Below, piece after piece: positions 8,436 to 15,635 of a stretch of 17,485 nt of DNA. The first letter of the stretch is position 1. Each line of letters begins with the position of its first letter. Made by a program: the position numbers and the translations under genes. Location: assembly GCA_020629895.1 (NCBI GenBank), contig JAHDCM010000013.1:1-17485 (forward strand), given 5' to 3'. Source of the DNA: Bacteroidota bacterium. Its GTDB lineage: Bacteria; Bacteroidota; Bacteroidia; Chitinophagales; UBA2359. A model generated the notes under the pieces. That model saw nothing but the letters and a program-made list of their open reading frames with translations. It did not search any database and was not told the DNA's origin.

Positions 8436-10217
8436 TTAAAAGTAAAAATAAGGTATTAGAAAGGTGGCTAATAGCCAGACTATAAGCGTGAGTAAGCCAC
8501 CAACTTTTAGGAAGTCGGCAAAGGTGTACTGACCAGCCCCATAAACCAGTGTGTTGGTTTGATAACCGATTGGTGTTAGAAAACTGGTGCTTGCTGCAAA
8601 CATCACTGTTAGAACGAAAGGTTTAGGGTCGTCAAAGCCAAATTGATTAGCGAGGTTTATGGCAATAGGAGCTAGGAGGATGGCGGTGGCATTATTGGAC
8701 ATAAAACTAGTGAGCAGGGTCGTCATAAGAAATAAAATAGAGATCATGAGGGTAGGTGAGGAGGTGCCGACGTATTGTACTATATTGGCAGCGATATAAT
8801 TACCTACACCAGTTTTTTCGACGGCTAGTCCGAGCGGTAAAATGCCTGCTAAAAGGAAGATAACTCGCCATTCGAGTCGGCGGTAAACATATCTCATAGA
8901 TACACATCCTGTAATAAATAGTAAGGCGCAACCAGTCAGGGCGGCAGTTGCCATATCTAAAAGGTTGGTCGCTGCTGCTATAATGACACCTAATATGATG
9001 ATGACTGAAATGAGTGATTTTTCTTTTCGGAAGTTTTTCTTTTTTAGTTTTTCTAGTGCAATAAAGCCAGGATAATTGAAAAAGACATCCATACGAGAAC
9101 GCCTAGCTTCCATAAGGAGTACATCGCCAAATTGAATGACAATATCATCTAACTTTTTGGAGAGCGATACGCCGCTTCTTCGAATGGCCAGTGGAACGGC
9201 TCGGAATAGTTCATAAAAATCAATTTCTCCGAGTCGATGTCCGACAAATGTCGAATGTTGTCCAATAATGGCTTCTACTAGGATCGCTTCTTCGGAAGAG
9301 AGCTTTTTATCATCTATTTTTTTCTGTTTTAATTTCAGTCCCTCTATATCTTGAAGCGCAATAATATCTTCAAGGCTTGCTTTTAGTACGAGTGAGTCAT
9401 TGGGCTGTATGGCTTCAATTTGTTCTGGAAACCAAAGTGGCTCATTGACACGATTGATACCTATAATATCGACACCATCTTTTTTGCTTAAATCGGTATC
9501 TTCTATTTTTTTGCCTACCATAGAAGAGCCTGGCGTGACTTGTACTTGGGTGAGGTATTTATGTAGATTGTAGGCGGTAGTTAGATTGTCTTCTTTTTTA
9601 TGGCCAGGTACGATATACTGTCCAATAAAAAACATGAATAAGATGAATACAAAAAAGAAAAGTAAGCCTAAATAGAAGAATTCGAATATGCCAATGCTGT
9701 TTCCAGTAGTTTGGAGGTAGTAATTGGCAACAATAATGTTGGTAGAGGTGCCTATAACTGTGGAAGTTCCACCTATCATGGCTGCAAAAGAAAGCGGCAT
9801 TAGAAATTTGGAGGGACTTATTTTGGCGAAGTTGGCTAATTTGATGACAATAGGCATGAAGATGGCAACAATGGCGGTGTTGCTCATGAAAGCTGATAAG
9901 AAACCAACAATAACGATTGTAAAAAAACTGATTTTCCACTCGCTTTTTCCTGTAAGCGTTTCTAGTTTATCACCAATTTGATCAACTAATCCAGTACTTT
10001 GTAGCCCAATACTAAGTATTAGCAGGGCCATAACGGTGATCGTTGCTTCATTACTAAAACCAGATAAGCCTTCTTGAGGAGTAAGGATACCTGTTAATAG
10101 CAAAGCAACCATCACTAAAACGGCAGTTACATCAACAGGAAATAGTTCTGTGATGAATAAAATAACAGCTATAATAGTAATGGCAATCACTACCATCATA
10201 GAAAAAGTCAGTACCAT
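8436..10217 (-). CDS. SLC13/DASS-type anion transporter with two RCK_C domains
   Basis: This inner-membrane permease of 593 residues probably couples uptake of a divalent anion (sulfate or a dicarboxylate) to an ion gradient. Two hydrophobic halves (about 1-205 and 400-593) flank a soluble insert with two RCK_C/TrkA-C-like domains (about 222-295 and 310-385, the second carrying GHRLGEIDFYELF and FGDVLLMEA). The transport signatures are present as an inverted pair: SNT at 112-114 with GTSTN at 156-160 in the first half, and SNN at 507-509 with TPIGYQTN at 548-555 in the second. The second half thus has Asn in place of the Thr of SNT. The insert is known in this subfamily and may bind a regulatory ligand. 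The gene starts 15 bases after the stop of the 2TM gene, so the two form an operon. Substrate cannot be fixed from sequence. Confidence 0.9.
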   Translation of the reverse strand: MVLTFSMMVVIAITIIAVILFITELFPVDVTAVLVMVALLLTGILTPQEGLSGFSNEATITVMALLILSIGLQSTGLVDQIGDKLETLTGKSEWKISFFTIVIVGFLSAFMSNTAIVAIFMPIVIKLANFAKISPSKFLMPLSFAAMIGGTSTVIGTSTNIIVANYYLQTTGNSIGIFEFFYLGLLFFFVFILFMFFIGQYIVPGHKKEDNLTTAYNLHKYLTQVQVTPGSSMVGKKIEDTDLSKKDGVDIIGINRVNEPLWFPEQIEAIQPNDSLVLKASLEDIIALQDIEGLKLKQKKIDDKKLSSEEAILVEAIIGQHSTFVGHRLGEIDFYELFRAVPLAIRRSGVSLSKKLDDIVIQFGDVLLMEARRSRMDVFFNYPGFIALEKLKKKNFRKEKSLISVIIILGVIIAAATNLLDMATAALTGCALLFITGCVSMRYVYRRLEWRVIFLLAGILPLGLAVEKTGVGNYIAANIVQYVGTSSPTLMISILFLMTTLLTSFMSNNATAILLAPIAINLANQFGFDDPKPFVLTVMFAASTSFLTPIGYQTNTLVYGAGQYTFADFLKVGGLLTLIVWLLATFLIPYFYF

Positions 10218-10232
10218 AGTAGTTGATAGGCG

Positions 10233-10556
10233 TTATTGATGCTGATCTTGGTTTTCTTCGCGATAAAGTCCTTTTTCCCAGTATTCTTTTTCCTCTTCTT
10301 CTTGTAGTAGTTTCAGGTATTCCTGCTCTACCCAATCTCTTTTTTTATAGGCTTTGAAGTAATTGGTTACAACAGCAATGCCCCAGCCCAAAGTAAGCAT
10401 TAAAGGCCAAGGATCCGATTCTTCCTCTAAAAAATACCAAAGTAACCAAAGAAAAGTATTTACAGCTAGATATGCTACCAAATGGCTTTTAAAGTTCGCC
10501 CTTTCTTTGGCAATAAGCAGTAATTTATCTTTTTTTTCCATCTTTTTATAATCCAT
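10233..10556 (-). CDS. 2TM domain-containing membrane protein
   Basis: The 107-residue product has a charged N-terminus (MDYKKMEKKDK), then ERANFKSHLVAYLAVNTFLWLLWYFL, a short turn with DPWPLMLTLGWGIAVVTNYFKAY, and a charged, Glu-rich tail. Two hydrophobic helices with the FKSHLVAYLAVN opening match the 2TM domain family of Bacteroidota, which is also found fused to LytTR-type or kinase proteins. Its function is unknown. The ATG at 10556 is chosen over a TTG at 10565; an ATG at 10541 (MEKKDK) is an alternative. It is the first gene of a two-gene operon with the SLC13-type transporter, and its start is 40 bases from fold-back element B1, so any promoter must lie in or very near that element. 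Confidence 0.82.
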   Translation of the reverse strand: MDYKKMEKKDKLLLIAKERANFKSHLVAYLAVNTFLWLLWYFLEEESDPWPLMLTLGWGIAVVTNYFKAYKKRDWVEQEYLKLLQEEEEKEYWEKGLYREENQDQHQ

Positions 10557-10595
10557 TGATATCAACTTATTGGTTGCTTATAGTTTAATGTCTAC

Positions 10596-10758
10596 TAAGT
10601 AAAGATAAATAAATAAGTAGGGCCATAATGCGATACTAGCTTGTTGATAGGCAAGGCATAAAACGTAGGCGATGCAGCGCATCGGCGAGGCTTTATAACG
10701 AAGTATATCGACAAGATAGTCAGCATAATGGCCTTAGTTATTTATTTTTCTTTACTAA
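10596..10758. repeat. Fold-back element B, copy 1
   Basis: A 163-bp imperfect palindrome. The outer arms 10596-10631 and 10723-10758 pair at 31 of 36 positions, and the centre holds a GC-richer hairpin (CGATGC AGC GCATCG). The core 10650-10706 aligns with 14258-14315 of copy 2: GCAAGGCA-AAAC at one side and GGCGAG then TAACGAAGTAT at the other. The arms are not similar to those of copy 2. No coding frame is present. It resembles a MITE or other non-autonomous fold-back element; no target-site duplication could be assigned. Confidence 0.8.
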
Positions 10759-11897
10759 GGTAATCTAAAAATAATAATTCTACTAGTTTAAATATTGCCT
10801 ATATGACGGAAGCCCAAAATAGCGTACATAGGTACTTTGTCTTATTGTGAGAATGCACTATCAAGCACTATATTATTATGCTTTTTGAAGCTAGACTAAA
10901 TATAATGCCAGTTAAAAGTAAAATAATTTTAATTTAAATTATTTTATAAATTGTATTTAGTAGGTATTTGATTTTTTTTATGCTGCCTGTTTAAACTTTT
11001 TTATTGATTAGGTATCTTTATAAATTGATATTTTGTAGGCTATTAAATATTTTATTTTTCACGTAGTTGTCAAGAAAGTATCATGCTAATTTCAGCTTCT
11101 GTAATGTATGTCTATAAATATTTTTTAGATAAATGTGCTAATTCTTTTTAATTTATGGAAATAAAATAATACCTTTGAGGTACCCTTTTAATCCTTTTTT
11201 AATTGTTTCGTTTTTTATACCTTATTTTATAAGGATTTCGTTTTTGCCCACCCAAATTACACATCTGCTTGCATTTTTGCATGAATGTAAATCCTATGTG
11301 TATTTCGTACCCCAATTTTCTTTTTTACATTGCGGAAGACCTACTATTAAAATAATATTATTGTATGCCACAACAATGATTTAGGTTTGTTGTGTAATAG
11401 CTTAATCTTATTTTATTGGATAGCAAAACAGTATTACTCGCTTTATTGCATCCTAACAATGTACGGTCTATAAAAAGCCTCACTAGAAGTGATTTTGTCC
11501 AATTATAGGACGTTTGTTGAACTTCTGTGACTTTTTATGGGGGCTATTTTCATGTTAGGTTCATTTTTTAGTGAGGAAATGATACGAATCTTAACTAATT
11601 ATGCTTATTTTTGCTTTAAAAATAATTGTCATGTTAGTATCAGGAAACGAGTATCTATATACTACAATACTACATTGGGCTTGTAACTATAAGTATTTTA
11701 TAGATTATGATAATTTAAATTAGTTAAGCTGTTTATCACTTTATTGCAATTACATGTAAAAATACTAAAATAGTTCACTCATTGTTATTGTAGTTTCACT
11801 AGTTCAAAGAGATGTTTCACTAGTTTTTAGAAAAAAAATCTTCGTGAAATCTACATGACAATATATAAATTGTTATTTTAGAGGAAACAAACTGTAC
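10759..11897. other. Long AT-rich gene-free region upstream of hemE
   Basis: About 1.1 kb without a credible gene. It has two short open frames (11175-11384 from a TTG, and 11552-11686 from an ATG) with no family resemblance or start signal. An A/T-only inverted repeat lies at 10920-10945 (10-bp arms). No tRNA, rRNA or recognised riboswitch was seen. The right end holds the phased repeats at 11774-11825 and the hemE ribosome-binding region (AGAGGAAA at about 11879). This may be a decayed gene region or hold an unrecognised small RNA. Confidence 0.5.
11774..11825 (+). promoter_or_regulatory. Three 21-bp-phased repeats upstream of hemE, candidate operator
   Basis: TTCACTCATT (11774), TTCACTAGTT (11795) and TTCACTAGTT (11816) begin exactly 21 bases apart; the last two share GTTTCACTAGTT. 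A spacing of two helical turns puts all three on one face of the DNA, as expected for cooperative binding of an activator or repressor. They end 72 bases before the hemE start codon. The repeat is seen directly; the regulatory role is inferred. Confidence 0.45.
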
Positions 11898-12935
11898 ATG
11901 GAGATAAAAAATGACCTCTTATTGCGTGCTGCCACAGGTGTTACAACCGAAAGAGTTCCCGTTTGGATGATGCGGCAAGCTGGTCGAATATTACCACAAT
12001 ATCGGGCTTTGAGAGCCAAAATGGGAAGTTTTAAAACGTTGGTAAAACAACCCGAATTAGCTTGTGAGGTAACGATTCAACCCATAGATGAATTAGCAGT
12101 AGATGGAGCTGTCATTTTTTCAGATATTTTAGTGATTTCTGAAGCAATGCATCTAGATTATGAGATTATTGGTGGAAAGGGGGTTTATTTCCCAAAGACA
12201 GTTGCTACCAAACAAGATATTGATCAATTAGAGGTGGTAAATGACTTAGAAGGAATCGCTTATACTATTGAGGCAATAAAGTTGGTAAAGCGAGAATTAG
12301 CAGGTAAAATCCCTGTAATTGGCTTCGCAGGTTGTCCTTGGACGCTTTTTGCATACATGACAGAAGGAAAAGGTTCCAAAACTTTTTCTAAAGGTCGAAA
12401 AATGCTTTACCAAGCTCCTGAAATGGCTCATGAGTTGTTAGAAATGATTACTCAAAGTACTATCTTCTATCTCAAAGAGCAAATCAAAGCTGGGGCTGAT
12501 ATTGTGCAACTGTTTGATTCTCATGCAGGTATGTTGAGTCCTAAGTTGTTTCATCACTTTGCATTGCCATACATTCGAAAAATTTGTGAAAGCATTACTG
12601 AAGTGCCAATAATCGTTTTTGCTAAAGGTGTAGGTTATGCGATTGAATCACTAAATGAGTTGCCTTGTCAAGTTTTAGGACTTGATTGGACGATGTCTCC
12701 ACAAAATGTACGACAACGAATTGGTTCAAGTAAAAGTTTGCAAGGTAACCTCGATCCTTGTTTACTTTACGCTAACCCAACATATATAAAGAAAGCAACA
12801 ACCAACATGTTAGATGCTTTTGGGTATCAAAAACATATTGCTAATTTAGGGCATGGCTTAGAGCCAGATACGCCATTAGATAATATAAAATGTTTTGTGG
12901 ATACTGTAAAAGAGTATCAGTTTGCAGTTATGTAA
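11898..12935 (+). CDS. hemE: Uroporphyrinogen decarboxylase
   Basis: This cytoplasmic enzyme decarboxylates the four acetate side chains of uroporphyrinogen III to give coproporphyrinogen III in heme synthesis. The 345-residue length is normal. The N-terminal signature VPVWMMRQAGRILPQYR gives the substrate-binding Arg26 and Arg30, FSDIL gives Asp76, the second signature GFAGCPWTLFAYM gives Tyr152, and NLGHGLEPDTP gives His319; these match the known active-site set of the family (Arg37, Arg41, Asp86, Tyr164, His339 in the human enzyme). The ATG at 11898 has an AGAGGA-like Shine-Dalgarno about 12 bases upstream, one of the few in the window. The next gene starts 42 bases downstream on the same strand and may be cotranscribed. 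No other heme gene is present in the window. Confidence 0.97.
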   Translation: MEIKNDLLLRAATGVTTERVPVWMMRQAGRILPQYRALRAKMGSFKTLVKQPELACEVTIQPIDELAVDGAVIFSDILVISEAMHLDYEIIGGKGVYFPKTVATKQDIDQLEVVNDLEGIAYTIEAIKLVKRELAGKIPVIGFAGCPWTLFAYMTEGKGSKTFSKGRKMLYQAPEMAHELLEMITQSTIFYLKEQIKAGADIVQLFDSHAGMLSPKLFHHFALPYIRKICESITEVPIIVFAKGVGYAIESLNELPCQVLGLDWTMSPQNVRQRIGSSKSLQGNLDPCLLYANPTYIKKATTNMLDAFGYQKHIANLGHGLEPDTPLDNIKCFVDTVKEYQFAVM

Positions 12936-12977
12936 AATTACCCATCTCCTGTACAAGTAGTCATTAAGTAAATCAAA

Positions 12978-14168
12978 TTGACCCGTACCTATCAATATTA
13001 CAAAGAGGTATTTAGAAATGAATCTATGCCTTTTGCTTTTGTCGATCTCGATTTATTCGATGCCAATGGCATTGTCTTAAAACGTAGAGCTGGAGAGAAG
13101 AAGATACGTATTGCCTCCAAGTCTATTCGATGTACTTATTTACTACGAAGAATCTTGGAGATGGATGAGCAATTTCAAGGAATTATGGCTTTTACGGCTC
13201 CCGAAGCGGTCTTTTTAAGCCAGCAAGGGTTCGATGATTTGCTAATCGCTTATCCTGTATGGGATGAAAGACATATTAAAGCAGTTTGTCAGGAAATAAA
13301 ACAAGGCAAAAAACTGATTTTGATGACCGATCAAACTGCTCATATCAAACGTATTCAGGGTATTGGAGAGAAAGAAGGGGTAATAGTGCCAGTTTGTTTA
13401 GATGTCGATATGTCTTCTGAATTGCCTGGCATTCACTTTGGAGTGCATCGCTCAAGTGTAAACAGTGTAGAAAAAGCAAAGAAATACCTGAAAGCAATTG
13501 CGAAATCTAGCAATGTACAATTGGTTGGTGTGATGGGGTATGAAGCGCAAATTGCTGGATTAGGTGATAACGTACCTGGAAAACAAGTGATGAATGGCGT
13601 GATTAGACGCCTGAAAAAACGCTCTATCAAAGAGGTAGCTGCCCGTAGAAAAGCAATCGTTGAACTGATTCATAGCAAAGGAATTGATTTAGAATTAGTT
13701 AATGGAGGCGGCACAGGTAGCCTGGAATCTACACGAGAAGAGGAGGTAGTGACAGAAGTGACCATCGGATCAGGTTTTTATGCTTCTGGATTGTTTGACA
13801 ATTATGTGCAGTTCAAACACGCTCCTTCAGCCGCTTATGCCATCGAAATAGTGAGGCGACCTCAAAAACATATTTATACTTGTAGTGGAGGCGGTTATAT
13901 CGCTTCTGGTGCAATCGGAAAAGATAAAGCTCCTGTACCTTATTTGCCCAAAGGGATTCAACTCACTGATAACGAAGGAGTAGGGGAGGTGCAAACCCCT
14001 ATCGTGTACAAGGGAGATGAAAAGCTCAAACTCGGTGATCCTGTCTTTTTGAGGCATAGCAAAGCAGGCGAATTGTGCGAACGATTCAATACCTTATTAC
14101 TCGTAAGTCGTGGTGAAATCGTTGATCGAGTACCCACATATCGTGGAGAAGGAAACTGTTTTTTATAA
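12978..14168 (+). CDS. PLP-dependent D-threonine aldolase / D-serine dehydratase-like protein
   Basis: The 396-residue product is a fold-type III (alanine-racemase-like) PLP enzyme, annotated in related genomes as amino acid deaminase/aldolase. The N-terminal barrel opens with MPFAFVDLDLFDANG and carries RIASKSIRC, in which Lys48 is the expected PLP lysine. NGGGTGSLEST and GSGFYASGLFDNY follow in the barrel. The C-terminal domain has CSGGGYIASG and RHSKAGELCERF, whose His360 and Cys367 are likely metal ligands as in D-threonine aldolase, and ends in PTYRGEG. The substrate is not known: a D-hydroxyamino acid is the family expectation. The start is a TTG at 12978, just after an in-frame stop at 12969; the next ATG (13026, residue 17) would remove YYKEVFRNES, which looks homologous to the family N-terminus. 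It sits 42 bases after hemE. Confidence 0.78.
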   Translation: MTRTYQYYKEVFRNESMPFAFVDLDLFDANGIVLKRRAGEKKIRIASKSIRCTYLLRRILEMDEQFQGIMAFTAPEAVFLSQQGFDDLLIAYPVWDERHIKAVCQEIKQGKKLILMTDQTAHIKRIQGIGEKEGVIVPVCLDVDMSSELPGIHFGVHRSSVNSVEKAKKYLKAIAKSSNVQLVGVMGYEAQIAGLGDNVPGKQVMNGVIRRLKKRSIKEVAARRKAIVELIHSKGIDLELVNGGGTGSLESTREEEVVTEVTIGSGFYASGLFDNYVQFKHAPSAAYAIEIVRRPQKHIYTCSGGGYIASGAIGKDKAPVPYLPKGIQLTDNEGVGEVQTPIVYKGDEKLKLGDPVFLRHSKAGELCERFNTLLLVSRGEIVDRVPTYRGEGNCFL

Positions 14169-14203
14169 AATAATACGTATTGATACCCCCAAATTAAAAC
14201 ATA

Positions 14204-14368
14204 TAAGTACCTGAGCATAAATAATCGCCATTTTTGACACAGCTATTTTTTTCGTCAGACAAGGCAAAAAACACAGACATAGCCATAGCTACGGCGAGTA
14301 TTTTTAACGAAGTATGGCGGAAAAAGAGCCTGTCAAAAATGTGTCGATTATATGTGCTTAGGTACTTA
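14204..14368. repeat. Fold-back element B, copy 2
   Basis: A 165-bp imperfect palindrome starting TAAGTACCTGAGCA (14204) and ending TGCTTAGGTACTTA (14368); the arms continue inward with ATTTTTGACA (left) and TGTCAAAAAT (right). The core 14258-14315 matches 10650-10706 of copy 1 (ACAAGGCA-AAAAC, GGCGAG, TTTTTAACGAAGTAT). It fills most of the 315-base gap between the PLP enzyme and the response regulator. The rest of that gap (14369-14483) is AT-rich leader sequence with no recognised site. A short open frame at 14234-14449 runs through the palindrome and is not coding. Confidence 0.83.
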
Positions 14369-14483
14369 AATTATGAAAGTAAGCGCGTGGACAAAAATAA
14401 GATTAAACCCCTACCCTTACTTCATGAGTGTCTTAACCCTCTTTTTTAACGACCATATTTTGTCACATTAAAGCTTAATCATT

Positions 14484-15203
14484 ATGGTTTCAAGAATTTT
14501 ATTAGTAGAAGACGAAGCAGTCATGCGCGAGTCGATTGAATTAAAACTCAAGAAGGAAGGCTACGAAGTGGTAGCTGTGGAAGATGGCTACGAAGCATTG
14601 AAAGTGTTTAAAGAACAACGTTTTAATTTGATCGTTTTAGATATTATGATGCCCGAACTTGACGGATATAGTGTTTGCGAACAGGTTAGGCTGGATAATA
14701 CGAGAGTTCCTATCTTGTTTCTAACTGCCAAAGATTCTACACAAGATATGATTCAAGGTCTGCAAAAAGGAGGAGACGATTACCTCACTAAACCTTTTAA
14801 TGATCAGGTATTTTTGTTACGCGTCAACTCACTTATTAGACGTAGCAAACTAGGAACTCCCGAAGATAAAGAGCTAAACCAATTCGCATTCGGAGAAAAT
14901 GTAGTGAACTTTAGCACTTATCAAGCAATTTGCAATGAAGGAGAAATTAGCCTGACCAAAAAAGAAGCTAAACTGCTAAAATTACTCATTGTGCGCGACA
15001 AACAAGTGGTGTCACGTGAAGAAATTTTGCAAAACGTGTGGGGCTATGATGTCTTCCCTTCTACCAGAACCATTGACAATTTTATCCTCGCCTTCCGTAA
15101 ATACTTTGAGAAAAATCCTCGCCAACCGAAATTTTTTCACTCTGTAAGAGGGGTTGGGTACAAATTCACTAGCCAAGGGCCTGAATTAGCTACCAATCCT
15201 TGA
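14484..15203 (+). CDS. OmpR/PhoB-family response regulator
   Basis: This is a cytoplasmic DNA-binding regulator activated by phosphorylation. The 239 residues contain a receiver domain (about 4-120) with acidic pocket Glu9/Asp10, phosphoacceptor Asp53 (LIVLDIMMPELDGY), Thr81 (LFLTAKD) and Lys103 (YLTKPF), followed by a winged-helix DNA-binding domain (about 135-232) with ISLTKKEAKLLKLLI, the recognition region STRTIDNFILAFRKYF and the closing HSVRGVGYKF. All residues needed for phosphorylation are kept. No histidine kinase gene lies on either side in the window: upstream is fold-back element B2 and downstream a terminator and element A2, so it is an orphan here. Target genes are unknown; the adjacent ABC exporter is a possible but unproven target. 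Confidence 0.93.
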   Translation: MVSRILLVEDEAVMRESIELKLKKEGYEVVAVEDGYEALKVFKEQRFNLIVLDIMMPELDGYSVCEQVRLDNTRVPILFLTAKDSTQDMIQGLQKGGDDYLTKPFNDQVFLLRVNSLIRRSKLGTPEDKELNQFAFGENVVNFSTYQAICNEGEISLTKKEAKLLKLLIVRDKQVVSREEILQNVWGYDVFPSTRTIDNFILAFRKYFEKNPRQPKFFHSVRGVGYKFTSQGPELATNP

Positions 15204-15288
15204 CTTTGAGGTCAAAACTTTATGATATTCTATCTGTTAATAAGTAGGTGTTTCGTCACTTACTAAACAGTAGATAAATGAAAATGCA

Positions 15289-15337
15289 ACAGTCGTTAGC
15301 CTGCTACTTTAGATGGGTTAGCGGCTGTCATTTTTTT
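15289..15337 (+). terminator. Rho-independent terminator after the response regulator
   Basis: A 13-bp stem pairs 15289-15301 with 15316-15328 around a 14-base loop; the three non-Watson-Crick positions are all G-U pairs on the plus-strand RNA. CA and a run of seven T (15331-15337) follow. It stands 86 bases after the stop of the response regulator gene and abuts element A2. The G-U pattern and U-run both indicate plus-strand use. Confidence 0.75.
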
Positions 15338-15341
15338 ATCT

Positions 15342-15585
15342 GGGCGTGTCCTTTCATAGGGTTTCGGGAACTGAAGGAAACACAGCGATACCCAAGCCTC
15401 ACTCTTTCAATCCTTCAATCCTTCAGTCCCTCAATCCCTACTTCAGGTCGGGCTATCCGCTTGTAGTTGGCTCACACAAGCCCGTTCCGCTATGCACCTA
15501 GCAGTGTCTTCCGCTGTCAGCCCTGCTAGATGCAGCATCACAGGGCTTCTGTTTCGCCAAGCTACCACTACTATCCCTCACGCGG
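15342..15585 (-). repeat. Dispersed repeat element A, copy 2 (inverted)
   Basis: Same 244-bp length as the copy at 8067-8310, in opposite orientation. Read on the minus strand, block A is 15558-15585, block B 15497-15528, block C 15446-15469 and block D 15342-15354. The A-B segment forms ACAG/CTGT (15540-15552) where copy 1 forms ACTA/TAGT (8099-8112). The C-D segment pairs GGGAACTGAAGGA (15366-15378) with TCCTTCAGTCCC (15419-15430) where copy 1 has an unrelated hairpin. It also contains an octamer tandem array. With the terminator and second array it fills the 432-base gap before the ABC exporter gene. Confidence 0.85.
15406..15437 (+). repeat. Octamer tandem repeat inside element A2
   Basis: Four units of 8 bases: TTCAATCC, TTCAATCC, TTCAGTCC, CTCAATCC. 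A partial unit follows. It lies in the diverged C-D segment of element A2. Confidence 0.85.
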
Positions 15586-15592
15586 AAAACAA

Positions 15593-15632
15593 TTCAGTCC
15601 CTCAATCCTTCAATCCCTCAATCCCTCAGCAC
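15593..15632 (+). repeat. Octamer tandem repeat next to the ABC exporter start
   Basis: Units TTCAGTCC, CTCAATCC, TTCAATCC, CTCAATCC and a degenerate CTCAGCAC. It begins 8 bases after the edge of element A2 and ends 4 bases before the ATG at 15636. It shares the 16-mer TTCAGTCCCTCAATCC with the array at 15406-15437. Confidence 0.85.
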
Positions 15633-15635
15633 AAT

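Noticed and set aside
11175..11384. Open frame of 69 codons in the AT-rich gap
   Set aside because: It starts at a TTG, has no recognisable domain, is dominated by codons expected from AT-rich noncoding DNA and has no ribosome-binding site.
11552..11686. 44-codon open frame beginning MLGSFFSEEM upstream of hemE
   Set aside because: Short, no family resemblance, no start signal; length is within chance expectation.
14234..14449. 71-codon open frame across fold-back element B2
   Set aside because: It runs through both arms of a palindrome and its sequence is explained by the repeat.
15278..15466. 62-codon open frame in the leader of the ABC exporter
   Set aside because: It reads through the terminator stem, the octamer array and block C of element A2; no coding evidence.
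15406..15632. CRISPR-like array
   Set aside because: Units are 8 bases in direct tandem without spacers, and no cas gene is present.
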